Under the pieces are notes generated by a model, which saw only the letters and a program-made list of their open reading frames with translations, made no database searches and was not told where the DNA came from. From Ceratobasidium sp. AG-K (lineage: Eukaryota; Basidiomycota; Agaricomycetes; Cantharellales; Ceratobasidiaceae): 64,000 bases of DNA. Positions 40,831-52,400 of the stretch are shown here, one piece after another (positions within the stretch are counted from its first letter, which is position 1; each line of letters begins with the position of its first letter). The translations under genes were made by a program, and so were the position numbers. The stretch covers positions 806,001 through 870,000 of the forward strand of contig JAWNGF010000010.1 of the NCBI GenBank assembly GCA_037039685.1, written 5' to 3'.

Positions 40831-41304
40831 ATGGGTTGTAACTCGAGCAAGGCGTTCAAGGCCAAGTCCTCTGCTCTTGCAAAACCTCAGTCCGCTCAGC
40901 CGGTGACTAATATCGAGAAGCTAATTAAGTCGGACGACCAGCCCTCGTGGGTAGCACCAGCGCCGGCTCCAGTACCTGTTCCAACACGAGCACCGGGAGC
41001 ATTTCCGGCTCCCCCAGTCAAGCGTCCTGAGGTGCAGGAGTCTATTGACGAGGGGGAGCGTATTAATTTGATGCCGGGCTCCACTACTGGAGGGAGAACA
41101 AATATCGGCTCTAATACCACAGCTGCACGCGCCGCTCCGGATGTAACATATACTGACGGGAGCGCTTGTGGAGGTGCTTGTGGGAACTTGGGAGGCGGAG
41201 CCCGAGACAGTAGAGATAGTATTGGAGGAGGAAGTTATAGTGGAGGGAGCTTTGGGGGGAGCTTTGGAGGCGGAGGAGGTGGAAGCTTTGGAGGAAGAAG
41301 TTGA
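40831..41304 (+). CDS. MGC family 3: putative acylated glycine-rich protein
   Basis: 157 aa, single exon. MGCNSSKAFKAKSS (myristoylation Gly2, Ser6, Lys7; palmitoylation Cys3), VTNIEKLIKSDDQP, a Pro/Ala-rich linker (APAPAPVPVPTRAPG) and PVKRPEVQES, then a longer tail unlike its sisters. That tail is GACGNLGGGARDS followed by repeated Gly-Ser-Phe units (SFGGSFGGGGGGSFGGRS) instead of Gly-Asp. Such FGG/SGG low complexity could favour self-association, which is inference. Overlapping minus-strand ORFs are shadows. Confidence 0.7.
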   Translation: MGCNSSKAFKAKSSALAKPQSAQPVTNIEKLIKSDDQPSWVAPAPAPVPVPTRAPGAFPAPPVKRPEVQESIDEGERINLMPGSTTGGRTNIGSNTTAARAAPDVTYTDGSACGGACGNLGGGARDSRDSIGGGSYSGGSFGGSFGGGGGGSFGGRS

Positions 41305-42535
41305 TGGGACAGCCAAAGCAACCTTCTGGGTGAGATTGCCACGCATTCATGGTATCCACAAGACTGAACTGGATTTCTATGTAGTGAATATTCTTGGCCC
41401 TTGAGTGGAGCGTAATACATACGAATACATGACTCGCCTAGCGAGGTGGGTCTCAATGTCTGACACTGTATACGATAATTACGAGACTGGATTTGTGCAT
41501 AATTGTGGCGAATCATGAGCTTTCAAATTCTGTACATTGTAAACGATCGGGATTATGAATGGCTGATTGGTTGCCCGCTAATAGCGGCGGCGTGGGAATT
41601 GTAAAGAAACGTCGAAATTTGATGATACTAGAATCGACTCCGCTCCCAGCGAAGCCGTTTTCCTTTCCGGTAGCAAACACGTTGCCCTTTTCGCAGCGCA
41701 AGCGCATTTGCTAGGTACCACCTTATACGCAGGTGCACCACAAGACCCGGCCCGTCTGATTCGCATCAAGTCAGCTTAATTACGATAGCATATGTGCCTA
41801 TCTCCACGGAATCAATAGCGAGCAATCTATTGAAGTTCACCGTCGCGTGCCCAGCGCAAATTGATATCGGCTTATGACGTGGGCCAACTATAATCGTGGC
41901 CCTTACACTCTCGTTAACCTAGTGTTAGTCCCGCATCGAGATCACTGGCTAAGATGATCAAAACAAGTTGGATTATTGGACGAGGATCACGACGCGATCG
42001 CATCGACGGTGTTTGACGAGGTTTACACGACCAAAGGCTGACAAATGCTATGCTGCTTGGATTGATGTTACCCACTCATGGCGTACGACGTACAATCGCT
42101 GAGGTAAACAGCCGTGCAACTCCCCCACGAAACGCCTAGTTGATAGAGGCGTACGAGATAGTCAATTTCTAGCGTCATCTCATTTAGCCTGCCGTGACAA
42201 ATCGATTTAGCGCCGAATCGCATACTTTCTAATCAAGCTGTATTATCAAAATGTAAGTCTCGGCCTTGAATTGAGAGGTAGCTCTGGGGCTACGCTAGTC
42301 AATCCAAACCGAGAAAATAGAATAAATTGAGCTATAACCCTAGTATCACATGTCTGAGGGTGTGTTTGACGATGCGCATGCTAGTAACCTTGGGATGTGA
42401 ATTGATAACGCCCCATTATAAGGTTGCAATGGCGTGATAGCGCAGCATTTACTACCAATCATGCCTGAGAAGGAGGAGACAGTTCGCTAAATACATGATC
42501 ACCCTAAGATGGCAATGGGATACTTGGACTGTCAA
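41305..42535. other. Intergenic, no gene seen
   Basis: 1.2 kb between MGC 3 and the promoter of MGC 4. Sparse short ORFs only (41513-41769, minus); no repeat or RNA gene recognised. Confidence 0.4.
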
Positions 42536-42650
42536 TGACGCTAAGTAAGGCCGGTTGGTCCTCGGGCGGCTGATCGATTCGATGCACAGCTTGCAACATA
42601 TGCGCTGCTCCGTCCATCAAACCTCCTGATGCTCGAGCATATAAATCATG
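42536..42650 (+). promoter_or_regulatory. Shared promoter module of MGC 4
   Basis: TCAATGACGCTA, GCCGGTTGGTC, CTCGGG, TGATCGATTCG, GCACAGCTTGCAACATATGCGC and GAGCATATAAATCATGAG. Because the TATA box abuts the ATG at 42648, that in-frame ATG should lie upstream of or at the transcript start, favouring the MGC ATG at 42699. Confidence 0.7.
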
Positions 42651-42698
42651 AGCTCTCACAAAAGCCATCTCATTATATCCTCGCCTACGTCAAATGAT

Positions 42699-43025
42699 AT
42701 GGGTTGCACCTCGAGCAAAGCGTTCAAGAACAAGCCCTCCATCACTACTACCGCTAACTCACGGCCTTCTCAATCGGTGACGAGTACCGAGAAAAAACTT
42801 AATCCGGACAAGCAGCTCTCACAGGTAATTCCAAATCTAGTCCCTCCAGCCAGGCGTCCGGAGGAGAGGAAACCTGTCGCTCAGGTGATAAGCCACGCTA
42901 CCCAAAGTGGTGCCAATGTCAATGCGGATCCACAGCCTGGACCCATACGCAACCCTCCAGTTGCGGCAGAATGGCGCTCCAACCATGGATACGAGGGAAA
43001 CGGCGGCATTGGAGGATGCGGGTGA
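42699..43025 (+). CDS. MGC family 4: putative acylated glycine-rich protein
   Basis: 108 aa, single exon. MGCTSSKAFKNKPS, VTSTEKKLNPDKQ, ARRPEERKPVAQV and a short glycine tail ending GNGGIGGCG. The acylation signal and the KRPEE-type block are conserved, but the glycine tail is much shorter than in MGC 1-3. An in-frame ATG at 42648 would add 17 residues and bury the MGC signal; the MGC start is preferred from promoter spacing and paralogues. Confidence 0.65.
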   Translation: MGCTSSKAFKNKPSITTTANSRPSQSVTSTEKKLNPDKQLSQVIPNLVPPARRPEERKPVAQVISHATQSGANVNADPQPGPIRNPPVAAEWRSNHGYEGNGGIGGCG

Positions 43026-43574
43026 GCCCAAGAATCCAACGTAGCTGGTGAGATTTCAGTGATTTGTATAGTACCTCAGACTAATATAGGGCTCATAGCC
43101 TTGTGATAAATCTTGAAACCCCAACTTACCTTGTTCTTGATAAAATTGATGCCTTGTGATTGTAATTAGCCTTTGATTCGGATTCCGTGCGTTCTTTGAG
43201 ATGACTCTAATATCCCTTTAATAATCCCATTAGCAAACAACCGCGGGGAAATCGACCTGATTCCGTCTTTTCTACTTCTGGGGGTTGTACGGTACTCAGC
43301 AAAAGCCGAAAATCCTGCAGAGTGCTTCAGAGCCAGGGCTTTGCTCAGGAGCGCGCTGGGAGCGTCGCGATCACGTGCTCCGGAGTACTCGGGGAGCCTA
43401 CGCAGCCTTCCGGAGCATATTCAACCTTTGCTGGCGACTAGTGCCTCATGAGGGGATGACGTCGCAGTAAAGTGAAGTGTCCCATCAATTGTCATCAAAA
43501 TGGGGGCAAACCAGTTCTCGAGATATTCGCCCTCTCGAAAAGGAAAGTCGATGCTCACGGAGTGAATAATATCG
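43026..43574. other. Intergenic, CTCCGGAG-rich patch
   Basis: No gene. Around 43330-43415 words such as CAGGAGCGCGCT, CTCCGGAGTACTC and TTCCGGAGCA recall the palindrome cluster at 31100-31265. Confidence 0.35.
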
Positions 43575-43690
43575 GACCAAGCCGACTGGGACTCGGGTCG
43601 GTCATTGATCCCTTGCACGGCATTTGATGTATGCGCTGCATGCTATACCTGATACTTTTCGATTTTGAGCATATAAGTTACGAGTCTTGC
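43575..43690 (+). promoter_or_regulatory. Shared promoter module of MGC 5
   Basis: GCCGACTGGGACTCGGG, CATTGATCCC, GCACGGCATTTGATGTATGCGC and GAGCATATAAGTTACGAG. Intact although the gene it serves is broken. Confidence 0.65.
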
Positions 43691-43733
43691 CCAGCAGGAC
43701 TTCATCGACCCCCCGATTCCTACATCAAACGCT

Positions 43734-44075
43734 ATGGGTTGTACTTCGAGTAAGGCGTTCAAGGATAAATCATCTACCACTAGTTTTGCCAAACCCCATT
43801 CTCCGTGGTCTGCGACGAGTATTAAAAAACGATCCAACTCGAACGAGCAGCCCTGCAACAAGCCCCAGCTCCAACCCCAGCCCCCCGAGTCAAGCGTCCG
43901 GAGGAGACGAAACCCAGTGCTCCATTGACAGGCTTCCACCCAAAACGGTGTCACTACCGACGCCAATTCACGCCATATACCTATCTACGTCCCTCCAATT
44001 GTAACTCACACTAGCAGTGGGCACGGCATTGGTGGCAGCCCAGGTGGTGGCGGCATTGGCTGTTTATCGGAAATC
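43734..44075 (+). pseudogene. MGC family 5, frameshifted
   Basis: Starts MGCTSSKAFKDKSSTTSF like its sisters, but a shift near 43850 sends the original frame to a stop at 43928. The conserved middle RVKRPEETKPSAPL continues in another frame (to about 44013). The glycine tail (HGIGGSPGGGGIGC) lies in a third frame near 44017-44065. At least two indels therefore separate pieces that match MGC 2-4 in order. A shortened protein with only the acylated N-terminus could still be made. Confidence 0.7.
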
Positions 44076-45112
44076 TTCCCACTGACATCACAATCGGGCG
44101 CTCTTCCGGAGCCTATTTTGCGTATATTGTCCATAGGTTCAAAGGTTACAGTGTGCAATACAATGTCTGCGTGTAGGCTAATAACATTGTTCTCCAGTCC
44201 TCGAGTAGCATCAATGCTACTCACATATGTGAAGGATATTGGCCAAGGTCTCTATCGCAGAGTGGATGCGCTTCGGCCATATTTCAAAATTGCGAGTGAG
44301 GTTGGGGGTCGTGGCTGGCCGTTGTGGTCAATGTTGGTCATGAAAATGAGGTTATGTCAGCTGAGTTTGATTACATAACATACTTGTGCTCGCTTGATCC
44401 CATACGACGTGGATGTCTTGACGTGAATATATAGGATGGTCAAGTGTGTATTCAACGAACCCAGTCTCAACTGAAAGTAGTTGGTATACTCCCTCCATCT
44501 TTTCTTGGCTGTGAAAGGGAACAGTTGGCTGGATCAAACAAAGAGTATCAGGCGAGCGTCCAGTGTTACCACCAAGATACAATGACCCGAGGTCACACTT
44601 TTATCCGAGTTATTTGGCGTAAGCCGCAGTGCTTAACAACTGGAAGTGGATGTCCGATACAGCCACACTGGGCACGCTAATTCCCAAGCCAACGGACACT
44701 GAGTGCTATTCCTGTCTCCATGCCATCCCCTTTGAGGCTTGGACTATTGTATGCATACACACGGCAACCTGTTTGTTGTTCACAGGATTACCCCTAACTT
44801 TCGTTCGCTTGCTCGTGAAAACCGATATCTTTACCTCGGACATGCATTTAGCCACATCTCGATATCCTGATACAGGGGCAGATCGTGATATCTGGCGCTC
44901 ACATTGCCTAACGATGACGTTTCATGCGACAAGAAGCCCGGCCCAGTGTGAGTGAGATACACAAGCGCCATGATAAGCGCCCGGCGAAGCACCCGATAAC
45001 CGAGGTCCGCTCGGCTGGGCTCAATCTACCATTGTCAGCAGGGCGGCACCGACGGGGAACGGGTCGTACCGACAAAGACCAAGTCACTCATGTTAGCCAC
45101 TTGAAGACAACC
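44076..45112. other. Intergenic, no gene seen
   Basis: About 1 kb without a recognised gene; domain-free ORFs at 44118-44378 and 44629-44955. The last part is presumably the promoter of the kinase-like gene. Confidence 0.4.
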
Positions 45113-48100
45113 ATGACTAGCTACCCCTCCCCCCGTAGGTCCTTTGGTGCCTTGTTAAATCACGTATTAAATCGTTACTAGTGACTCCGACGTCGCCGCA
45201 GGTGCAGACGCCTAGCACCCCCGGAAGGAGACGAGTACGCTTTGACTCGGACGCATCAAATCCTTCGATCCGGTTTATCCCACCGACCCCGTTATCGCCC
45301 ATGGAGAGCTCAATGGGGGACTATAGCAACGAGTAAGATATTCGAATTATTACAATTAAACGTGATTGGCTTATGTGAACCGGGCACGTGCAGACCAAGC
45401 TTGTTTGACACACCCACCGCGATGCACCCTTCTGCACGACCAGCCTGGGCCTCTCGAAGGCCGTCGATTGTGAGTATTCAAGATACGTGTGTGACTTGTC
45501 TTGCAGATATATTTTGTGTAGCCTACGACGCCCCTCGCGTTCGATGAATCAGACCCGTATGTCATCCCCCCTGCCCCTACCCCTATTCGCCCTGACTCGT
45601 GACAGGTACCGGTACATCCCCGATACAAACCCAGACGACATCCACTCGCGTCCGATTGTTGTAAGTCCGCCCGTGGCTTGATTAGTGAACAATTGACACG
45701 ACGGATGCATTATATTAGATCCCGCCCCCGCCCTACGAACACATCTGGAAAGACATCTACTCTGCGAATGCTGCTGCCCACCGACTCCAGACTGCGTTGC
45801 TCGACTCGAAACGCGCAGACGACGTGCTGGTAAGATCTGTATCCATCACGACGATCATGCTAAATTTCTCACCGCTCGCTCGTTTCTGGCTCTTTAACCA
45901 CGTGATTGTGGCTGCTTTTTTGACTCAGGCCATCGCCAAAGCGTATCCCCAGGCCATTGCGGCCCGATTTACGTTGCACGAACACTTGACAATCGGAGCC
46001 AATGCGGTTGGAGGTACAGGGTTGTTTCCCCCCGCACCTGGAACGACCATCTCGACTTCGACAGTACCCACTACCCCGGCTCTAACGGCCGCCAGCGTAT
46101 CTACCCCCGGATCGGTATTCACGAGTCTCCCCGGCTTCGCAGGTTCAGCCGATCCCGATTTCCCAACTTTGGCTCTCTCCTCGGCCCACGCCAACCTCAA
46201 AGAAGCTTTTCTTATTTATTCGGAGCAATTCGATTCGCGGAAAGAGTATTTCGGACGGTCGCTGGTGCTCGAGTATAGAGAGCCGGTTGCGCGGCCTGGG
46301 TCTGGGTTTGATTCGAGGGACGGGTCGAGGGAGCGTAGGCCTGGGCTCGAGTCGCGTGGGAGTGGGTTTGAGCGGGAGAGGGGGTTGATTGGGGGGTTTG
46401 CTACGCCGGGCGGGTATGCGACGCCGGCCACGCCGAGTTCGGGGTATGGGTATGACGAGGTCAAGCCTGGGAGCTATGGTTACCCCAAGGCGGGCGATTT
46501 TGGGCGACCTGGGGTGGCACGGGGGGATAGTAATGCTGGTGCGTTCATTGCTTTCATTGTTGGTATCATATTAACAATGGTTACAGGAAAGGAGGTGATG
46601 TTGGTTACAGCTCCTGGAGAGGTCGAGGATGAGGCAATGTTGAATGAGGACTCGTTACTGTGCCTGGTCGAGGATGTGGACAGTGCATGCGACGCACTTG
46701 GGGACAATGCGGTAAGCTTGGATGTTCAACTTGGGGGCATGATGCTAATTTGATTTGGACAGGACTTGTGCAAGATGATCCGTCTCCAGGTCAAAGAGCT
46801 TCTCAAGTTCATGATCCAGCAAGAGGAGATGGTATGGCCCCCTCCTCCAGGAACAATCCATTCGCTGGGAGAAGCGTAAGCTTCGAAATCTCGACCCTAT
46901 AAACAACGTCTAATCTTTTCGTTATCCAGGGTCATTCGGAAGATCCTCGTCCAGCTATCCCGAATCGCGCCGAACGAGTCATCTCATCGGGTTGGGGCGA
47001 CTGTAGGACAGATGAGTGCGGACCTGGTCGAGTTTGCGAGGGGACAGGGGTTCCAGGTAAGTCGGGCATCATTCTCCACGGCTGTGACAGCTATGTCATA
47101 TAAATCCGTGCATTAGTGGCTGACTGTAATATAGATTTACAACGGTGCTGCTCCTTCGCCCATTGACCCCATTCCACCCCGAGTTCTCACGGACAATGCT
47201 TCGCCACCTCCTGTCCCACCCGCATACGCCAACGCAGGGTATACCAAGACCCCGGATCGACAATACTCAACCCCAGATCGACAATACTCGACTCCAGATC
47301 GACAGTACTCGACGCCGGAACGACAGTACTCGACACCCGAACGGCAATATTCGAATTCAAATTCGAATTATGCTCCCACCCCCACTGGGTCGACACATAC
47401 CCCACTAACCTATACCCCCGCCTCGAACGCTGGATCGACGCTCTCCCCCGGCGGACCATACGTCAACCCGAACCGACTGGCCGACGCAGCTGGGTCGCAG
47501 TCGCCGTACTCGGGCTCGAGTCAGGGCGGGGGCGCGACACCGAGTATCTCGGTCGCCAACCTCGCTGGGTCGGGCACGATGGTACGACGAGCCGATCCGA
47601 GCGAGGTGTTGGACGATCCAAACGGGCTAGACGAGATTGCGAGACGTGGGCTTGATGCGGTTGATTCGTTCATGCAGGTTCTTCGACAGGTGCGTTGCAT
47701 TTTTTTGATCAGGGGCTATGCTGACGTGACGTAGGACGTGGCGACTGGCCACCCCGATTCACAACGGTTCCGCGAGGCGTTGATTTATTTATGGGAGATT
47801 ACTGGGCATTACCCTGCGGAGCGCGATATCACCAACGAGGTATCGCGGATGAGTCGGACTGCAATCAGTCAGGATGCGATTAGCTTTACTCAGTGAGTTG
47901 ATCGTTTGTCGAGTTGGGCGGGTGCTAATATTTGTTAGTCATGCGGTCTGGTTGGGGATTCAGCCCGTTGTTGTGCGGTATCTGAGGACGGCCGAGTCAC
48001 CCAGTCGGATTCGAAGAGTAAGTACTATGTGATATGTTTGAAGGCCTTACTCACATTTTATGCACTTTAGCGCCTTCGTCGGGATATCGATACATGGCGC

Positions 48101-48922
48101 ACCCTCTTCCATCCGAATATCCACCCGTTCTGCAGCGTCGTTCTTCCGAGGCATGGCGCGTTTGGTCTGGTCATGCCCCATGTCCAACGAGGCAATGTGA
48201 TTCAGTTTTTGCTCGCTCATCCGACTGCAGACCGGACACGATTCGTACTCGAGGCTGCCGAGGGACTGAGGTATTTGCATGAAGATGCTAAACGTGAGTT
48301 GCAGTATGGTCTCTTTAGTACCGATAGCTAACAGGTAAATTATAGTCGTGCACGGTGACTTCCGCGGTGTGAATCTGCTGGTTTCGGATGAGGGTCGAAT
48401 TTTGGTCACTGGATACGGCTTGATGACTGCGATTGAGAAAAACCAGGAGCTTGGGTTCCCGCAGTGGACTATGCAGTGGGGCGATGCCCGGTGGATGTCT
48501 CCAGGTACGTACCGAGCTCATTCAAAGCGGAGTTGATGGCTAACCGAGGGACGCAGAGTTGCATCATTACTTGCATCCGACGACTAAATTCCCCGGCGAG
48601 AGGTCGCTGCAGAGTGATATATATGCATTTGCATGCACGGCTCTCGAGGTGAGTCAATCATTACTATCTTTTACTTGATTTGCTTACATGACTGATTTAG
48701 ATATGGACTGGCATGGCTCCGTTTGCTGGACAACCGGACTCGAACGTAGTAATCGAGGTGGCGACCAAGGGGCGCCAGCCACCTCGCCCGCCTACAGTTT
48801 TCATCAGCAAGAACAGCTCCGACCAAGTGTGGGCCCTGCTCCAGGCCTGCTGGAACATGAACCCTGCGCAGCGGCCCACGATTCGGTCGGTACGTGAGAA
48901 CCTTCGCGCGCTTGCCGAGTAG
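45113..48922 (+). CDS. Protein with C-terminal kinase-like (probable pseudokinase) domain
   Basis: Seventeen exons can be traced: 45113-45134, 45182-45332, 45394-45469, 45522-45556, 45606-45660, 45719-45829, 45929-46538, 46587-46711, 46763-46875, 46930-47056, 47135-47689, 47735-47892, 47939-48017, 48071-48293, 48346-48504, 48557-48648 and 48701-48922. Reading frame is kept throughout. The N-terminus is Pro/Ser-rich and disordered (MTSYPSPLTPTSPQ), with an unrecognised helical middle (VIRKILVQLSRIAPNESSHR) and a five-copy 7-residue repeat. The kinase-like domain sits in the last 250 residues: VVVRYLRT where VAVK is expected (Lys to Arg), HPNIHPF, VHGDFRGVN (catalytic-loop Asp kept), VTGYGL in place of DFG, and WMSPE. 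Loss of the ATP-lysine and the Mg-binding Asp argues against normal catalysis. It resembles the expanded TKL-like kinases of agaricomycetes. Function unknown, possibly scaffold. Confidence 0.85.
47249..47353 (+). repeat. 21-bp coding tandem repeat (5 units)
   Basis: Five consecutive units encoding TPDRQYS (x3) then TPERQYS (x2) in exon 11 of the kinase-like gene. Units differ mostly at third positions, so it is maintained as protein. Length polymorphism between strains is plausible. Confidence 0.9.
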
Positions 48923-49456
48923 ATGCTATTTAGATGTGATATTTGATATTATGTGTTGTATGTACTGATTATACTTGCATGTTGTACTCGCTCTATGCTG
49001 TCTCGTCGTAGGAAATATGTAGTCGTTTTTTGCAGTGATGGTTTGGCGTGATGTCATAAGCCCTGACGTGATCGGCGGTTCAGTTGCCAAATCTGGTTAA
49101 ATTAGTATTGTATCTTTTAAAGTTCGTTTCTCCTCGCGAATAACTTGGTAACAACCAAGATGCGAACGGATGTCGACCGCTCCAGCCCTCGGGAATTAAA
49201 ATTGTTAAATTTGATTCTGTCTCCGGCCGTCAAGTCGTTGACGACGGGCGTGACCTTGACATCACTTTTCGTCATATCCCGTGAAAAAAGTATTTCCCTA
49301 TCTGGAAAAAGGATCTTACTTGCGGTGGAAAGATGATCATGCCATGGTGATTTTTAACTGTGCCCCGCGCTGATTTACTCGCAAACCTATACTTGGTTGA
49401 AGAAAAATGTATCACGTGATGCATCCTATCTGATGCCACAACTTTTGCGGTCTAGG
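48923..49456. other. Intergenic between kinase-like gene and TEL2
   Basis: Holds the 3' end of the first and the promoter of the second gene. The 49145-49336 frame is domain-free. A TCACGTGA palindrome lies at about 49412-49419. Confidence 0.4.
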
Positions 49457-52400
49457 ATGGCCACGACCGTCCAAGACATCATCGCACAACTTAGGCAGCC
49501 TATTTCGTCCCTTGAAGTCCTTGAAGACGTTTTATCGGCGCCTCTCATAGCATGTAATATCAGCTCGAGCAATTCTAGCATTAAACTCGCAGCGCCTCCG
49601 ACTGTTCGACAGCTCGCGACTCTACAGGCGACAATCTTGGCTTACGTGTATCCTACTTGGGAAGGTCGAACTTCGCTACTAGACTCTTACTTTTGCCCTC
49701 CTCGTCTGGGAAAGCCTGAGCCTGCAAGTGATGCGCTCGTACTAGGTGCTCTCTCGCTTTTGACTACTCCGCCCCTCTCTACCCATGCGGTGCAACTTCT
49801 TGAGAAATTTGTCAAGGCTTATTCGCCGCAAGATATTTGGAGAGTGTCGGAATCAAATAGTGAAGCGAAATGGGATGAATCGCTTCGGTCGTGGATCAGT
49901 GTTCCCGGAAAAGTAGCGAATGCTGTCCTCGGATCTGGTTCGCATCATGGGTCTGATGATATTCCCAATGTGCTTCGTTCAGAGTGAGTATCTCTCATTT
50001 TGACGCTGTAGTTCTCCTTTAGCTGATTACAGATATATCCGGTCGGGTTAGGGAGTTTTTAGCTAAGACTTGCACTGCGGCAGAAAGCATCATTTGGTCT
50101 ATGGCGACTGGACCGCGTGGTGATCAAAGTATGTATTTCGATCTCAAGTGGCAAATACTAACTGGCAAGCTAACGTCTTTGTCCCTTCACTTGCTTTAAC
50201 TATCGTCCCATCCCTGCGTGCGTACCCTTGTAGTTTCGGAAGATATAATTAACAAGCTGGTTCACATGGTCACAAAACTTGTGCAAACTGGTCACTTTTC
50301 GCCTTCTCCTCTCTCATTTTTCCCATTTGTCTTACCTCGGATCATCTCTCGGCTTTATTCTACAGACGCGGATAAGCGTCAAACCAAGTCGTACAAGAGG
50401 ACCTGGTGTCGCGTTGTGGAAAATCTTCCTGGTCCCCTTCTTCAGACATTTACCTCGTCCCTCATTGCGTATCTCGATACTGCAACTAGCCAGACTCACC
50501 GATCGGCACCGTACCCCCATAGAAATGTGCCTCTTTCTACCTCTATCCGATTCACATCCTATCGAATAGCTATCGCGTTTCAGCTGTTCCTTGGGTCAAC
50601 TATTGAAGCTACACCCGAAGTTTGGACTATCATCCTAGGGAATGGAAAGGCATGGAACCAGGATGTTGCTCGCGCAGTTGTTGGGTGGGCCGCTGGGATT
50701 GGGTTAAGCGAATTCGGGGAGGATCCACCGTCGTCCGACGATCTATCCAAGGAAATTCTTGGTGAACGATTTGAGGAACCAGTTGTTACGCCCCACAAAG
50801 AGCGCGAGCGAGGACTGGAGGTTTTGTTGGAGCGGGTGCTTGACAAGTGGACGGATCCGCAGTTTGTGTCTAGAGCGTTGTTGAGCGAGCATCAGTGTGC
50901 GTTATATCTCCTTTCCTTTATCTTACATTGCGGATCACTGATGGTGGTGGCTCCATCGATTAGACTTGACATCCATCTTGGTTCTAACCCTTGGTGCTCT
51001 GTCGTCACTTCCGGTAGCGTCGTTGGACCCTATTTTGACTGAGCCTGATCTACCATCGCCAACGCCAGCCGCATCCCAATCTACACTGCATCCACTCATC
51101 GAATCGACCAGTACTTCACCGACTTTTCTTCGTTCAGTCGGTTCGTACCTGTCCCACAGAGACGAGGCTATACGTCGATGTGGTATGCTGGCCGCCGAAC
51201 AGGTTTCGGGTGGGAAACTTGATTTTGGGGATTGGAGTTCGAACGAAAACGAGGACCCCAAGGCGACCAAAGAATGGCAAGTCTGGGCGGCAGATCTCCG
51301 AGCCCAGGCCCGTGACCCTCTCTCGGCGATTCAAAAGGAAACGGTGGAGGCTGAAGAGGAAGAGATACCTCAGCCTCCGATTCTGGATGACGGGAAGATA
51401 GGCGCTCCTCAAGACAAGCCCCAGCCGAATCCAGCTCCTGAAATTACCGAAGTCGACTCGGATGACGAATCGCTAGTAGGATATGCTCCTCCTTCCGACT
51501 CATCGTCCCGTGCGCCGTCGCCCACACCCTCCGAGCTCGAGGACCCCACACTCCGCAGGCGTCCGATTACCAAGCCGGTTTACCTAGCAGAACTGGGAGC
51601 GTTACTCATCGAAGCGCCTAAGAACGTAGTCGAGGTACAACCTGGTGAGGGAATGATTGGATTCGGGACTACCACGTCGAGGAGAGGGATGGGGATTACT
51701 GGGGGACGAGGCGGAGGAGATGCTGAAGACGAGAAGGGAAGGGTTGAGATGGCGCTGGAGTCTGGTGCCGAACTAATCCGGCGGAAGAGGGGTTACGGGA
51801 GCGAGCTTGGTGAGTGAATATATGCGTTGTTTGAGTTTTGACGCTCACTGGTATTTTATTGCGGTAGAGGAGAACGCAGTAAATCTAGCGTATCTATTCA
51901 TGGGACTTCAAGATAACTTTGATTTAGACCGTTTTGAGGAGAGAAGACAGGACGTGCTAGTTGCGCTCGTTGCCTGTTGTCCTACTAAAGCAGCCCCGTG
52001 AGATTTCCCCCTCAAATTTTATTAGTTCAACCACCCACTGACTTCTTATCCAATCTTTTTTGTTCCAGGACAATTATCGAACAATTCTTCCACCATCAAT
52101 ACTCAACTGCCCAACGATTTACAATGCTCAACGCACTGGCTATTGGCGCGCGCGAGCTCGCTGGACTTCCTATTCCTCCACCCCCTCTTGCCTCGGATAA
52201 ACGCCCGCGAATCGACTTCCCAAGCAAGGCGCTTCCGGCGGGCGCTCACGCCGAGTACATCACCGAAGGCGATCTCCCACGCCCCATAGTTAATTACGCT
52301 CAAATTCAAGGCTCTGTCCAGCCCCAAATCAAATATATGAGGTCGCAGGTCTCATCGCTTGTCGATGACCTCAGCGGAATGGCCATCTCTCGGAGCAAGC

